Counted from the stretch's first letter, positions 1 through 11,189 are shown. The stretch: DNA of 64,000 nt from Planococcaceae bacterium Storch 2/2-2 (GCA_009740415.1 WOYE01000002.1:217953-281952); one strand, 5' to 3'. Numbers and translations: made by a program. Notes: generated by a model from the letters alone, not told the origin.

Positions 1-131
1 ACGTTATGATGCAAGGTCGCGTCGTAAAATCAGGTGGAGCAGAGCTTGCGAAGAAACTTGAAGAAAACGGATACGATTGGATCAAAGAAGAGCTCGGCAT
101 CGAAGACGTTACAGTCGGTGAAGAAGCTTAA
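1..131 (+). CDS. sufC: Fe-S assembly ATPase SufC, 3' end only
   Basis: The window opens inside this gene; reading from base 3 gives about 42 C-terminal residues ending in a TAA at 129-131. The visible part ([19 protein letters not shown], then a [10 protein letters not shown] segment) matches the C-terminus of Bacillus SufC as I remember it. SufC is the cytoplasmic ABC-type ATPase of the SufBCD scaffold for Fe-S cluster assembly. The ATPase motifs lie outside the window. SufD follows after 19 bases, in the usual sufCDSUB order. Confidence 0.9.
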   Translation, partial: VMMQGRVVKSGGAELAKKLEENGYDWIKEELGIEDVTVGEEA

Positions 132-150
132 GAAAGGGGACGAATTGAAC

Positions 151-3112
<2,962 letters not shown>

Positions 3113-3130
3113 CGAACGGGGGAGTTAATG

Positions 3131-4528
3131 ATGGCAAAACAGATGCCGGATATTGGCGATTATAAATATGGGTTTCATGATAAAGACGTCTCGGTGTTCC
3201 GTTCAGAGCGTGGATTGACGCGCGAAATCGTTGAAGAAATTTCTTCAATGAAAGAGGAACCACAATGGATGCTCGACTATCGTTTGAAGTCATTGGACAT
3301 TTTCTACTCAAAGCCGATGCCACAATGGGGCGGTGACTTGAACTCGCTCGATTTCGACGAAATTACGTACTACGTAAAACCGTCGGAAGCAGCGGAACGT
3401 TCATGGGATGAGGTACCGGAAGAAATTAAAAATACGTTTGATAAACTCGGTATTCCAGAAGCGGAGCAGAAATATTTAGCAGGGGTTTCTGCACAGTACG
3501 AATCAGAAGTCGTTTACCACAATATGAAAGAAGATTTAGAAGATCTCGGAATCGTTTTCAAAGATACCGACTCAGCACTTCGTGAAAACGAAGACATTTT
3601 CAAAAAGTATTGGGGTACAGTCATTCCGAACACAGATAACAAATTCGCTGCGTTGAACTCAGCGGTTTGGTCAGGTGGTTCATTCATTTACGTACCGCCT
3701 GGTGTGAAAGTCGATACGCCGCTTCAAGCGTACTTCCGTATTAACTCAGAAAATATGGGACAGTTCGAACGTACGTTGATCATCGTTGATGAAGGCGCGA
3801 GCGTTCACTACGTAGAAGGATGTACAGCACCGGTTTATACGACGAACTCGTTGCACTCAGCGGTCGTTGAAATCGTCGTGAAAGAGAACGCGTACTGCCG
3901 TTACACGACGATCCAAAACTGGGCGAACAACGTGTACAACCTCGTAACGAAACGTACGATGGTTGAAGCGAACGGTACGATGGAATGGATCGACGGAAAC
4001 ATCGGTTCAAAATTAACGATGAAATACCCAGCATGTATTTTAAAAGGTGAAGGGGCACGTGGATTGACGTTGTCCATTGCGATTGCTGGAGAAGGCCAAC
4101 ACCAAGATGCGGGTGCGAAAATGATTCACTTGGCACCGAATACGTCGTCGACGATCGTTTCAAAATCGATCGCACAGCACGGCGGAAAAGTGACGTATCG
4201 TGGAATCGTAGAGTTCGGACGCCGCGCAGAAGGTGCACGTGCGAACATCGAATGTGACACGCTCATCATGGATGACAAGTCGACATCGGATACGATTCCG
4301 TACAACGAAATCAAAAACGACAACATTTCACTCGAGCACGAGGCGAAAGTGTCGAAAGTGTCGGAAGAACAGTTGTTCTATTTAATGAGCCGAGGCATTT
4401 CAGAGCTCGACGCGACTGAAATGATCGTCATGGGCTTCATCGAGCCATTTACAAAAGAATTGCCGATGGAATATGCGGTTGAAATGAACCGTCTCATCCG
4501 TTTCGAAATGGAAGGGTCAATCGGTTAA
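3131..4528 (+). CDS. sufB: Fe-S cluster assembly protein SufB
   Basis: Main scaffold subunit of SufBC2D, on which the nascent cluster is built; cytoplasmic. It is about 465 residues, normal for Bacillus SufB, with the beta-helix core and the conserved [16 protein letters not shown] stretch holding the key cysteine. Two ATGs lie in tandem (3128 and 3131); the second has the better spacing from GGGGGAG. Last gene of the suf operon, followed by a hairpin terminator. Confidence 0.96.
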   Translation: MAKQMPDIGDYKYGFHDKDVSVFRSERGLTREIVEEISSMKEEPQWMLDYRLKSLDIFYSKPMPQWGGDLNSLDFDEITYYVKPSEAAERSWDEVPEEIKNTFDKLGIPEAEQKYLAGVSAQYESEVVYHNMKEDLEDLGIVFKDTDSALRENEDIFKKYWGTVIPNTDNKFAALNSAVWSGGSFIYVPPGVKVDTPLQAYFRINSENMGQFERTLIIVDEGASVHYVEGCTAPVYTTNSLHSAVVEIVVKENAYCRYTTIQNWANNVYNLVTKRTMVEANGTMEWIDGNIGSKLTMKYPACILKGEGARGLTLSIAIAGEGQHQDAGAKMIHLAPNTSSTIVSKSIAQHGGKVTYRGIVEFGRRAEGARANIECDTLIMDDKSTSDTIPYNEIKNDNISLEHEAKVSKVSEEQLFYLMSRGISELDATEMIVMGFIEPFTKELPMEYAVEMNRLIRFEMEGSIG

Positions 4529-4541
4529 TCGATCCATTGTA

Positions 4542-4581
4542 CACTCTCGTTTCAGCATATGCTGGAATGAGGGTGTTTTTT
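4542..4581 (+). terminator. Rho-independent terminator of the suf operon
   Basis: Stem-loop beginning CACTCTCGTTTCAGCA, with GGAATGAGGGTG as the returning arm, followed by six T. It begins 14 bases after the sufB stop codon. Confidence 0.85.
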
Positions 4582-4590
4582 GTTGTTCCA

Positions 4591-4680
4591 TAATTGAGGT
4601 TGAGGTTTCCGTTCAGTTCTTTCGGGTTTACAGGCTTGCTCGGGACTCGCTCGCTGCAACCATCCGCAAATTTTACTGAC
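4591..4680. repeat. Decayed copy of the palindromic repeat found in the ISL3 element
   Basis: Sequences such as CAGGCTTGCTCGGGACTCGC and a downstream TCCGCAAATTTTACTGA correspond, with substitutions and a deleted centre, to the reverse complement of the palindrome at 47407-47533. The similarity extends outward into a GGTTGAGGTTTCCG stretch resembling the IS end next to that palindrome. It looks like a relic of an older insertion or a dispersed non-coding repeat. The open frame that spans it shows no protein-like features. Confidence 0.55.
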
Positions 4681-4718
4681 GCTTTAGAAAGTAGAACGAG
4701 CGCTCATATGGAGAGAAA

Positions 4719-4757
4719 AGAGAAATCTGTTGAAAAAGAAACAGGTTTCTCTTTTTT
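4719..4757 (+). terminator. Strong hairpin with T-run
   Basis: AGAGAAATCTGTT pairs with AACAGGTTTCTCT (one G-U) around an 8-base loop, followed by five or more T. It has no intact gene directly upstream, so it may terminate read-through from suf or belong to a decayed unit. Confidence 0.75.
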
Positions 4758-4827
4758 CATTAATTTAATAAAAAGAAAAGTAATCGTATGTAGTTATTGT
4801 ATAAATGATAGAAAAAAGGAGGGATTT

Positions 4828-4914
4828 ATGTATAAAAAATATAAAATATTAAATTATACTACACTAGTAGTTTCAATGTCAATAGAAAAACTAGATTTTT
4901 TATATGTTTTATGA
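4828..4914 (+). CDS. Possible 28-residue micro-ORF in AT-rich DNA
   Basis: ATG with a near-ideal AAAAAAGGAGGG site 5 bases upstream encodes 28 residues (start MYKKYKILNYTT). The composition is far more AT-rich than the flanking genes, suggesting foreign or decayed DNA. No family is recognised; it could be a real small peptide, a leader, or the start of a lost gene. The TGA stop overlaps the candidate extended -10 of the next gene. Confidence 0.25.
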   Translation: MYKKYKILNYTTLVVSMSIEKLDFLYVL

Positions 4915-4920
4915 TATAAT
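4892..4920 (+). promoter_or_regulatory. Candidate sigma-A promoter with extended -10
   Basis: TGATATAAT at 4912-4920 is an extended -10 (TGnTATAAT); the -35 region is poor, as is common for extended -10 promoters. It would give an untranslated leader of roughly 110 bases before the gene at 5039. Confidence 0.45.
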
Positions 4921-5038
4921 AAAAAGTAGGAAGATTCATTACAAATGAGCGGAGTCGTGCCCATTTTCTTTTTGGAGAAATTGTGTACGATTTTTGTTTT
5001 CTCGTCAATGAAAACGAATATAAATGGAGAGTGAGCCA

Positions 5039-5887
5039 ATGAATTTAGTAGATGAGGCAGTTCAGCATAAAGTGTTTGGTGAAGGACAAGTCGTTGAGCA
5101 AAGTGATACGAGTATAACGGTTGCTTTTGATGATGAACATAAACGATTCGTTTACCCGGATTCTTTAAAAACGTTTCTTATCTTGAAGGATCGAGACCTC
5201 GCGGAACGATTAGGCGCGGCACTTTCTGAACGAAAAGAGCGAGAAGAAATTTTAGAAGAACGTCGTGCAAAAGAGGAAGAACGTGAAGCGTTAGAGCGAG
5301 AGCGTCAAGCACGATTGAAAAGCAATAAAATTCACGAAAGTTCCCAAATCGTCTTCTGGTTAGAAGAAGATGAAACAGAAGATGTATTAGAAAAGTGGGA
5401 AGCGTTCACAGGAACGGTTCAAAGCGGAAAAAGTGCGGGTGAACCGAACCGGGCAGCGCGCTTGCGTCCGAACAGTGCTGCGGTGTTAACGGTACGCCAC
5501 GAGGACGAGGAAGAGATCGATCGTCGCGTTATCGGCTTATACATGGTACCGGATACGTTTTACGGCAATGAAACGAACGACGGAATCGTACCTGCTCACG
5601 AAACGTACCGTATTCCATTAACAGAAGAAGAAGCAGACTCGGTCTTTTTCTGGGATTATTACATGAACCGTCGCTACCCAGACCGTGCGACATGGAATTC
5701 AGGGGTATACCGTTACTTCGACAACGTATGGACGGCACAATTGTTGAAAGACGTGTATGCGTTAAAGACAGACGAAACAGAACGAGAACGAGTGAAACAA
5801 TTTTATGACTATTTTTGCCGCGTGAACTTACTCGATCCGACTTCGATTCCGGAGCGAGAAGGAACGCGTACGAGAATGTCATCGTAA
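5039..5887 (+). CDS. Unrecognised protein, SH3-like N-terminus and charged coiled coil
   Basis: A 282-residue protein whose function I do not recognise. Residues about 1-50 (HKVFGEGQVVEQ, then FVYPDSLKTFL) resemble a small beta-barrel N-terminal domain common in Bacillota proteins, sometimes mislabelled malate synthase in annotations. Residues about 57-95 are almost all E, R, K and A, giving a long charged coiled coil. The C-terminal half is rich in aromatic and acidic residues, with WDYYMNRRYPDRATW and a distinctive FYDYFCRVNLLDP stretch. No signal peptide or membrane segment. The ATG at 5039 is used because GGAG lies upstream; an ATG at 5024 has no such site. Confidence 0.7.
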   Translation: MNLVDEAVQHKVFGEGQVVEQSDTSITVAFDDEHKRFVYPDSLKTFLILKDRDLAERLGAALSERKEREEILEERRAKEEEREALERERQARLKSNKIHESSQIVFWLEEDETEDVLEKWEAFTGTVQSGKSAGEPNRAARLRPNSAAVLTVRHEDEEEIDRRVIGLYMVPDTFYGNETNDGIVPAHETYRIPLTEEEADSVFFWDYYMNRRYPDRATWNSGVYRYFDNVWTAQLLKDVYALKTDETERERVKQFYDYFCRVNLLDPTSIPEREGTRTRMSS

Positions 5888-5914
5888 GAAACGATACGAA
5901 ATGCATTATGAAGA

Positions 5915-5955
5915 AACGTGCGAAAGTAGCTTACGCTGCTCTCGCACGTTTTTTG
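5915..5955 (+). terminator. Rho-independent terminator
   Basis: AACGTGCGAAAGTAGC pairs with GCTGCTCTCGCACGTT around a short loop, followed by a T-run. Ends the gene at 5039. Confidence 0.85.
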
Positions 5956-6303
5956 TGTGGCATTCATCTGACGATGACGAAGGAACGGTTAGATGATGTC
6001 ATTCGAAAGGTAGCGATGGATGAACGTAGCACGTCTATACGAACGTTCAACGAATTGTCACTGTTGTTTGCAAAATGGTCACATGTTCTTCAATAAATGT
6101 CCTTAATGTTATATTTAACAAGTGAATAGAGTTCATTTTTATGGGTAAATTTAACATGAAATGAGAGGAAAAGACGATATTATCGCTTTTTTTACGGTTT
6201 TCATACGATTCTGTCATTTTGAAACGTGAGCAATTCCATTGTATCTACTTTTTAAAAATAGTATTGTAAAGGTGCAGTTAAAAACTTTACGGAGGCGATT
6301 GTT
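5956..6303. other. Intergenic region without a supported gene
   Basis: About 350 bases. A weak candidate promoter (TTGAAA at 6219, TATCTA at 6242, 17-base spacer) and an inverted repeat GTAAAG at 6266-6271 / CTTTAC at 6285-6290 lie just before the ribosome binding site of the aldehyde dehydrogenase at 6304. The inverted repeat could be an operator. A short CGATATTATCG palindrome followed by T lies near 6175. Confidence 0.4.
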
Positions 6304-7806
6304 TTGAATTTAGAACAATTAAAAGTAGAAACGGAACAACGACTAGAATCATCTTATAAAATGTTCATCGGTGGCGAATGGACGGAAGGAACAGAAGGTC
6401 GTAAAATTACGAGTTACAACCCAAGTACAGGAGAAGCGCTCGCTGAGTTCGTCGACGCGACACATGCAGATGTCGACCACGCAGTAGAAGTAGCGACGAA
6501 AGCTCTCCAATCATGGCGTCAAACGAGCTTGGAAGAACGGAGCAAATACTTGTTAGACGTAGCGGATGCGATTGAAGCGAAAGCTGACCACTTAGCGATG
6601 GTAGAAACGCTCGACAACGGAAAACCATTCCGTGAGTCACGTCATGCGGATATGAATCTTGTCATTGACCATTTCCGTTACTTCGCAGGAGTCATTCGTT
6701 CAGAAGAAGGAACAGCGCAACAATTAGATGGTGACAACTTAACGCTTACTGTACGCGAGCCAATCGGTGTCGTCGGTCAAATTATTCCGTGGAACTTCCC
6801 ATTATTGATGGCAGCATGGAAAATTGCACCAGCGATCGCAGCAGGTAACACAGTGATCATTCACCCATCTTCAACGACGACATTAAGTTTATTAGAACTT
6901 GCGAAAGTATTTGGAGAAGTGCTCCCAGCAGGTGTCGTAAACGTCGTTACAGGACGCGGTGCAGACTCAGGCGACTACATGCTTCACCACGAAGGCATTA
7001 GCAAGCTCGCATTCACTGGTTCAACAGAAGTCGGTTACACAGTCGCACGTGCAGCAGCCGATCGTTTAATTCCAGCGACACTTGAACTCGGCGGTAAATC
7101 AGCGAACATCTTCTTTGAAGATGCGCCATGGGACCGTGCCATTGAAGGTGCACAACTCGGTATTTTATTCAACCAAGGTCAAGTATGTAGTGCGGGATCA
7201 CGTTTATTCGTTCAAGAGACGATCTTCGACAAATTCGTTGCAGATTTAAAAGAAGCATTTGAGAATGTGAAAGTCGGTCTTCCTTGGGAAGAAGGCGTGC
7301 AAATGGGTGCGCAAATTAACGAACGTCAACTCGGCAAAATTTTAGAATACGTTGAAATCGGTAAAGAAGAAGGCGCAACGGTACTGACAGGTGGCGAACG
7401 TTTCACAGAAGGTCCACTTGCGAACGGTTCATTTATGAAACCGACGATTTTAGTCGATGCGAATAATAACATGCGCGTCGCACAAGAAGAAATTTTCGGA
7501 CCAGTTGCAACGATCATCCCATTCAAAGATGAAGACGATGTCGTCGCGATGGCGAACGACTCAGAGTACGGACTCGGTGGCGGTGTTTGGTCAACGAACA
7601 TTAACTCAGCACTCCGTGTCGCAAGCCGTGTCGAAACAGGACGTATGTGGGTGAACCAATATACGAACTTCTCGGCGGGGGCACCGTTCGGCGGCTACAA
7701 AAAATCAGGAATCGGTCGCGAAACGTATAAGAGCGTTCTCGATGCGTATTCACAAACGAAAAACATCTTCATCAGTACGAAAGAAGAAAAAGACGGACTG
7801 TATTAA
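6304..7806 (+). CDS. NAD(P)-dependent aldehyde dehydrogenase
   Basis: A 500-residue ALDH-superfamily enzyme oxidising an aldehyde to the acid; cytoplasmic. Visible are the PWNFPLLM motif (162-169), the general base E261 in LELGGKS, and the nucleophile C295 in NQGQVCSAGSR. The position usually held by a lysine that binds the cofactor ribose (IKPS in most ALDHs) is histidine here (IIHPSS, H187), which sets it apart from the second ALDH at 19820. The exact substrate is unknown. The start is TTG at 6304 with GGAGG 8 bases upstream. It has its own terminator, so it is separate from the amine dehydrogenase operon although only the two-component genes lie between. Confidence 0.9.
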   Translation: MNLEQLKVETEQRLESSYKMFIGGEWTEGTEGRKITSYNPSTGEALAEFVDATHADVDHAVEVATKALQSWRQTSLEERSKYLLDVADAIEAKADHLAMVETLDNGKPFRESRHADMNLVIDHFRYFAGVIRSEEGTAQQLDGDNLTLTVREPIGVVGQIIPWNFPLLMAAWKIAPAIAAGNTVIIHPSSTTTLSLLELAKVFGEVLPAGVVNVVTGRGADSGDYMLHHEGISKLAFTGSTEVGYTVARAAADRLIPATLELGGKSANIFFEDAPWDRAIEGAQLGILFNQGQVCSAGSRLFVQETIFDKFVADLKEAFENVKVGLPWEEGVQMGAQINERQLGKILEYVEIGKEEGATVLTGGERFTEGPLANGSFMKPTILVDANNNMRVAQEEIFGPVATIIPFKDEDDVVAMANDSEYGLGGGVWSTNINSALRVASRVETGRMWVNQYTNFSAGAPFGGYKKSGIGRETYKSVLDAYSQTKNIFISTKEEKDGLY

Positions 7807-7814
7807 TAACGAAG

Positions 7815-7856
7815 TAAAAAGACGAGTAGCGGTTATCCGCTCACTCGTCTTTTTTT
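7815..7856. terminator. Bidirectional terminator between convergent genes
   Basis: AAAAGACGAGT ... ACTCGTCTTTTTTT with inner GCGG/CCGC, A-tract on one side and T-tract on the other. It serves the ALDH on the plus strand and overlaps the last codons of the histidine kinase on the minus strand. Confidence 0.85.
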
Positions 7857-9946
7857 ATGGTCGGAAAGCAAACAGTAAATGTCGTTCCTCGTCGTTCATC
7901 ACTCGTAACTGAAATCGAAGCATCGTGCGCTTCGACGATTTCTTTAACGATCGCTAACCCGAGACCGTTTCCTTTTTTCTCGGAGTTACGTGATCGATCG
8001 ACTCGATAAAATCGATCGAATACGTACGGAAGTGCTTCTGGATCGATCGGTCGTCCGTCATTATGGACGATCAGTTGAACAACATCTCGTTGTTCACGAA
8101 CCGAAATACGGACGAATTGATCGGACGTTCCGTATTTCAATGCGTTGTCCACTAAATTGTAAACGAGACGTTGGACGTAATGGGGATCTGCTTGAATCAT
8201 AGGAAGTCGTTCATCGATCGTTATGGAAATATTCGCTTGATCATGAAAAGGAGTTAACAATTTATGAAACAAGTCGTCCGCTCTAAATCGTTCAAAATTG
8301 AACAACTGTTTCGACGTTTCAATATCGTTTAATTCTGCCATATTTTTCATGAGCTTCGTCATCGATTGCAAGTGAGTGCGCATCCGATCGAAATACGTAT
8401 CGTAGCGATCGGGTGAAATCATTCCGTCCTCAATCGCTTCCATATAACCGAGCGTTAACGTAATCGGCGTTTTTAAGTCGTGTGCTAAATTAGCGAGCAA
8501 TTTCGAGCGTTGTTCGTCCGCTCGAATTAACTGTTCATTCGCAACAGATAAAGAACGGTTCATCTCTTCGAGTTGTTCTGTTCGTTCATCGACTTTATGT
8601 TCTAAGTCGGCATTCAACGTTCGATAGTTCATGAGTAAATCGTTCATTTTTCGATTCATCGTATGAAATGCTTGTCGGACGTCTTCAAATTCTTCTAACT
8701 GTTGAGGTGCAATCGACGTTACCGTTCCGTCTTGCATGCGCTCCATCCCTTCGACGATTTCATGGACAGGCTTCGTAAAGCTTTTCCACATGGCGATCGC
8801 ACAAACAATGACGAGAAGTAAAGTAGCGATACTAATCCAAAGCAGCTGCTCGATTAACACCTGTTCGTTATGCGCGAGCTGTCGGTCGGTAAATTGGTGA
8901 ATGTCTTGGACGATCTCATCCGTCCGAATTGAGAAAATTAAATGCCATCCACTTTGTTCAATTGGAGCGCTTAAAAAAACGCGTTCGTACTCATCGACTC
9001 GTTCGATCCAAGGCTCATGGGTAGAGACGATTTGTCGAAGGGTCTGTTCCGTCAGTCGACCCGGTTGGATCGTCGACGGATGATGTGCGATCGGTTGGAA
9101 GGAAGCATCCGTTAACAAGGCGAAAGAAGAGGCTTCTTTAAATTCGAGCGTTAACAAATGTTTCAACGCCTCGTCTGTTTGAATGTCGAACCCGAGCACG
9201 CCGATTTGTTCACCGCTTTTGTCGTTGACAGCGGTTACTAACGAAAACATTTCGTTCCGATGGGTCGTATCGATGTAAGGCGTCGTCCAACCGACCATTT
9301 TCGGATCGTTCGAAGGAGGAGCCGTGTAAAACGGTTGTTTGGATAAATCGATCATCGCCTGTAAAAATTGGCCGTCGTATTCTTTTTCCACATCGAGTGG
9401 AGGATAAATGCGCCAACTTGAATCGCCCGTTATGAAATACGAAGCGACGATCGCTTCGTAGCCGTCAACGACTTGTTTCATAGCAGGTTCTAACCATTTC
9501 GTTTGAGCGACGAGTTGCATCCGTTCGTTTGAAAAAGGTGAGATTGCGCTAAATCCGATATTGGAACGATCATCATCGGTCGGCTCCCAGATGAATCCTC
9601 CTTCGCTTTCGATGAGAGCAACTGTTTCATCGAAAGCTTGTGGGTGTTCGATCATTTGCTCTGTAAACGTGCGCAATTGGAGCAATTGGTTTTTGTACGC
9701 GAGCAATTGCATGTCGAGAGCTCGCGCTTGATCTTTAATGTTTTCATCGTATAAATGGACGACGTGTTCAACGACGTCATCAGTCACTTCTTCACTAATG
9801 TTAGCAATCGCTTCTTGTGTTCGATCGATCATGAAGTAGCAAATGAAAATGAAAGGAAGTAAAGAGATCGTTAACAATGTCATGAGCGTTCGACCTCGAA
9901 ACGTGAAGAAAAGTCGGTTGAAAGTCGCTTTAATAAACGTCCGCAT
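7841..9946 (-). CDS. Sensor histidine kinase with extracellular sensor domain
   Basis: A 701-residue membrane kinase. In order: a membrane segment at about 21-40, a large extracellular region at about 41-365 with Cache-like features (WTTPYID followed by FSLVTAVND), a second membrane segment at about 367-387, HAMP, a coiled coil, an H-box with phosphoacceptor H489 in NLAHDLKTPIT, and a HATPase domain with N-box NLVDNALKYG and GNGLGLAIVKEI. It overlaps the response regulator by 17 bases. The ligand is not determinable from sequence; divergence from the amine dehydrogenase operon suggests it controls that operon, possibly by sensing an amine (inference). Confidence 0.92.
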   Translation of the reverse strand: MRTFIKATFNRLFFTFRGRTLMTLLTISLLPFIFICYFMIDRTQEAIANISEEVTDDVVEHVVHLYDENIKDQARALDMQLLAYKNQLLQLRTFTEQMIEHPQAFDETVALIESEGGFIWEPTDDDRSNIGFSAISPFSNERMQLVAQTKWLEPAMKQVVDGYEAIVASYFITGDSSWRIYPPLDVEKEYDGQFLQAMIDLSKQPFYTAPPSNDPKMVGWTTPYIDTTHRNEMFSLVTAVNDKSGEQIGVLGFDIQTDEALKHLLTLEFKEASSFALLTDASFQPIAHHPSTIQPGRLTEQTLRQIVSTHEPWIERVDEYERVFLSAPIEQSGWHLIFSIRTDEIVQDIHQFTDRQLAHNEQVLIEQLLWISIATLLLVIVCAIAMWKSFTKPVHEIVEGMERMQDGTVTSIAPQQLEEFEDVRQAFHTMNRKMNDLLMNYRTLNADLEHKVDERTEQLEEMNRSLSVANEQLIRADEQRSKLLANLAHDLKTPITLTLGYMEAIEDGMISPDRYDTYFDRMRTHLQSMTKLMKNMAELNDIETSKQLFNFERFRADDLFHKLLTPFHDQANISITIDERLPMIQADPHYVQRLVYNLVDNALKYGTSDQFVRISVREQRDVVQLIVHNDGRPIDPEALPYVFDRFYRVDRSRNSEKKGNGLGLAIVKEIVEAHDASISVTSDERRGTTFTVCFPTIKKDE

Positions 9947-10649
9947 CGAATTTGTAGCCGACCCTTCGTAATGTGACGATCAAACGAGGATGTTTCGGAT
10001 CATCACCGATTTTTCTTCGAATGTTTCCGATATGAACCGATACCGTTTTCGTATCGACGACTGTATCGTACCCCCAAACGGATTGGAGAAGTTGGTCAGC
10101 GCTTAATACTTGGTGAGGGTGCTTCATGAAAAAGGCGAGCAGTTCAAATTCTTTCGGCGACAATTGGACGAGCTCACCACGTACGTAACATTCGTACCGT
10201 TTTTGATCAAGTACGATCGAACGCGAACGTAAAATATGTCGTTCGCTTGACGGTTCTTCTTGTGTGACGGCCGACTGGAGTTGTTTATATCGCCTCGTAT
10301 GTACTTTTACCCGGGCGAGCAATTCATTCATGCTGAACGGCTTTCCGACGTAGTCATCTCCGCCGACACTTAAGCCGATGACGCGATCCATCTCTGAATC
10401 TTTGCAACTTAAAAAGATGATCGGGGCTTCCGTCGTTTGTCGAATACAACGGCACGCTTCGAATCCGTCGATATCTGGTAAATGGACATCGAGTAAAATG
10501 AGAGTAGGTTCAATATCTGCGACGAGTTGAAATGCTTCTTTTGCTGTCGATGCTTCAGCGACTTGAAATCCTTCTTTTTTTAAATACAATCCGACGAGCT
10601 CACGAATTTCTCGCTCGTCTTCTACGTGTAAAATCGTCTGTTCATTCAA
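9930..10649 (-). CDS. OmpR/PhoB-family response regulator
   Basis: A receiver domain (acidic pocket E10/D11, phosphoacceptor D54 in LLDVHLPDI, K in VGKPFS) is joined to a winged-helix DNA-binding domain ending TLRRVGYKFDADVY. The TTG start at 10649 is preferred over the longer frame from 10679 because GGAGG sits 8 bases upstream; this gives 239 residues. Encoded upstream of and overlapping the histidine kinase, so the two form one transcription unit divergent from qhpC. OmpR-type regulators bind direct repeats about 10-11 bp apart, and one candidate lies in the shared intergenic region. Confidence 0.93.
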   Translation of the reverse strand: MNEQTILHVEDEREIRELVGLYLKKEGFQVAEASTAKEAFQLVADIEPTLILLDVHLPDIDGFEACRCIRQTTEAPIIFLSCKDSEMDRVIGLSVGGDDYVGKPFSMNELLARVKVHTRRYKQLQSAVTQEEPSSERHILRSRSIVLDQKRYECYVRGELVQLSPKEFELLAFFMKHPHQVLSADQLLQSVWGYDTVVDTKTVSVHIGNIRRKIGDDPKHPRLIVTLRRVGYKFDADVY

Positions 10650-10680
10650 TCGTTCCACCTCCGTAACAGTTATGTGCATT

Positions 10681-10706
10681 CATTCGTTCGTTATAAAAAA
10701 CGAATG
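10681..10706. promoter_or_regulatory. Inverted repeat upstream of the response regulator
   Basis: CATTCGTT (10681-10688) and AACGAATG (10699-10706) form a perfect 8-bp inverted repeat with a 10-base spacer, 32-57 bases upstream of the regulator start. It could be an operator or a leader hairpin for the two-component genes; no binding protein can be named. Confidence 0.35.
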
Positions 10707-10758
10707 TCGTTTTTCTCAGTTTCAGAAGAGTAATTGAGTATCAGTCGTTATCACACTC

Positions 10759-10774
10759 TTTACTTTACCTTTAC
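10759..10774 (+). promoter_or_regulatory. TTTAC direct repeats, candidate response-regulator site
   Basis: TTTAC occurs at 10759, 10764 and 10770; the outer pair is exactly 11 bp apart, the helical spacing used by OmpR-family dimers. The site lies about 100 bases before qhpC and about 45 bases before the cre site, a position suited to an activator. Tentative, because short TTTAC words are common in AT-rich DNA. Confidence 0.35.
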
Positions 10775-10816
10775 TTTCGGTTGTCTTTTCGTTAGCTTTC
10801 AGCTCGTACACTTAAT

Positions 10817-10830
10817 TGTAAGCGATTACA
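10817..10830 (+). promoter_or_regulatory. cre site (CcpA operator) of the amine dehydrogenase operon
   Basis: TGTAAGCGATTACA matches the classical consensus TGWAANCGNTNWCA at every defined position and is nearly a perfect palindrome. It lies 30 bases upstream of the qhpC start codon, probably near or downstream of the transcription start, a position where CcpA with HPr-Ser-P represses. This implies carbon catabolite repression of amine oxidation. Confidence 0.8.
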
Positions 10831-10860
10831 TCAATAAGTGAAAGGAAAGGTGATCTTACA

Positions 10861-11178
10861 ATGAAACATAGTAAACCATTAAATCGAAAAGGGCAAATGG
10901 TCGTCGGGAGGATCGAAGAAGGCGAAGAGCTTGCAGTAGAAGGGTTACAGTTCCCTGTCGGTTGTACGACAGTGTTTGATCCAGGTTGGGAAGCGGATGC
11001 GTCAAGTGTATCGACACAGAGCTTATGTCAGCCGATGGAACGAGATTTGTACGGTTGTTACGGAGATTGTTGGTGGGCAGCACAAGTACCTGACGGCTTA
11101 ACGAATTATCCAGAGTGGCATCAAGAATGTGCAGCTGTCGTACGAGATTGGCAAAAACTGAAATTTATCGATGAGTGA
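10861..11178 (+). CDS. qhpC: QHNDH gamma subunit QhpC (CTQ-bearing precursor peptide)
   Basis: The 105-residue precursor of the small catalytic subunit of quinohemoprotein amine dehydrogenase, carrying the cysteine tryptophylquinone cofactor. All residues used in the Gram-negative enzymes are present in register: thioether pairs C35-E44, C56-D62 and C70-D78, and the cofactor pair C66 (LYGC) and W72 (DCWW). DPGWEAD, LCQPMERDLYGC and AQVPD match the Pseudomonas/Paracoccus subunit as I remember it. Residues 1 to about 30 form a leader without a Sec signal, expected to recruit QhpD and be removed by QhpE. C90 is an extra cysteine with no counterpart I recall. First gene of the operon, preceded by AAAGGTGA, with a cre site upstream. 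Confidence 0.93.
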   Translation: MKHSKPLNRKGQMVVGRIEEGEELAVEGLQFPVGCTTVFDPGWEADASSVSTQSLCQPMERDLYGCYGDCWWAAQVPDGLTNYPEWHQECAAVVRDWQKLKFIDE

Positions 11179-11189
11179 GGAGGAGTACG

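Noticed and set aside
3780..4238. 152-codon open frame antisense to sufB
   Set aside because: Shadow of a conserved gene; low-complexity Arg/Ser/Leu composition.
4594..4914. 106-codon open frame after sufB
   Set aside because: Spans the decayed repeat and a terminator hairpin; only its last 28 codons have a plausible start.
5815..6096. 93-codon open frame overlapping the end of the unknown gene
   Set aside because: It runs through the terminator hairpin at 5915-5955 and has no ribosome binding site.
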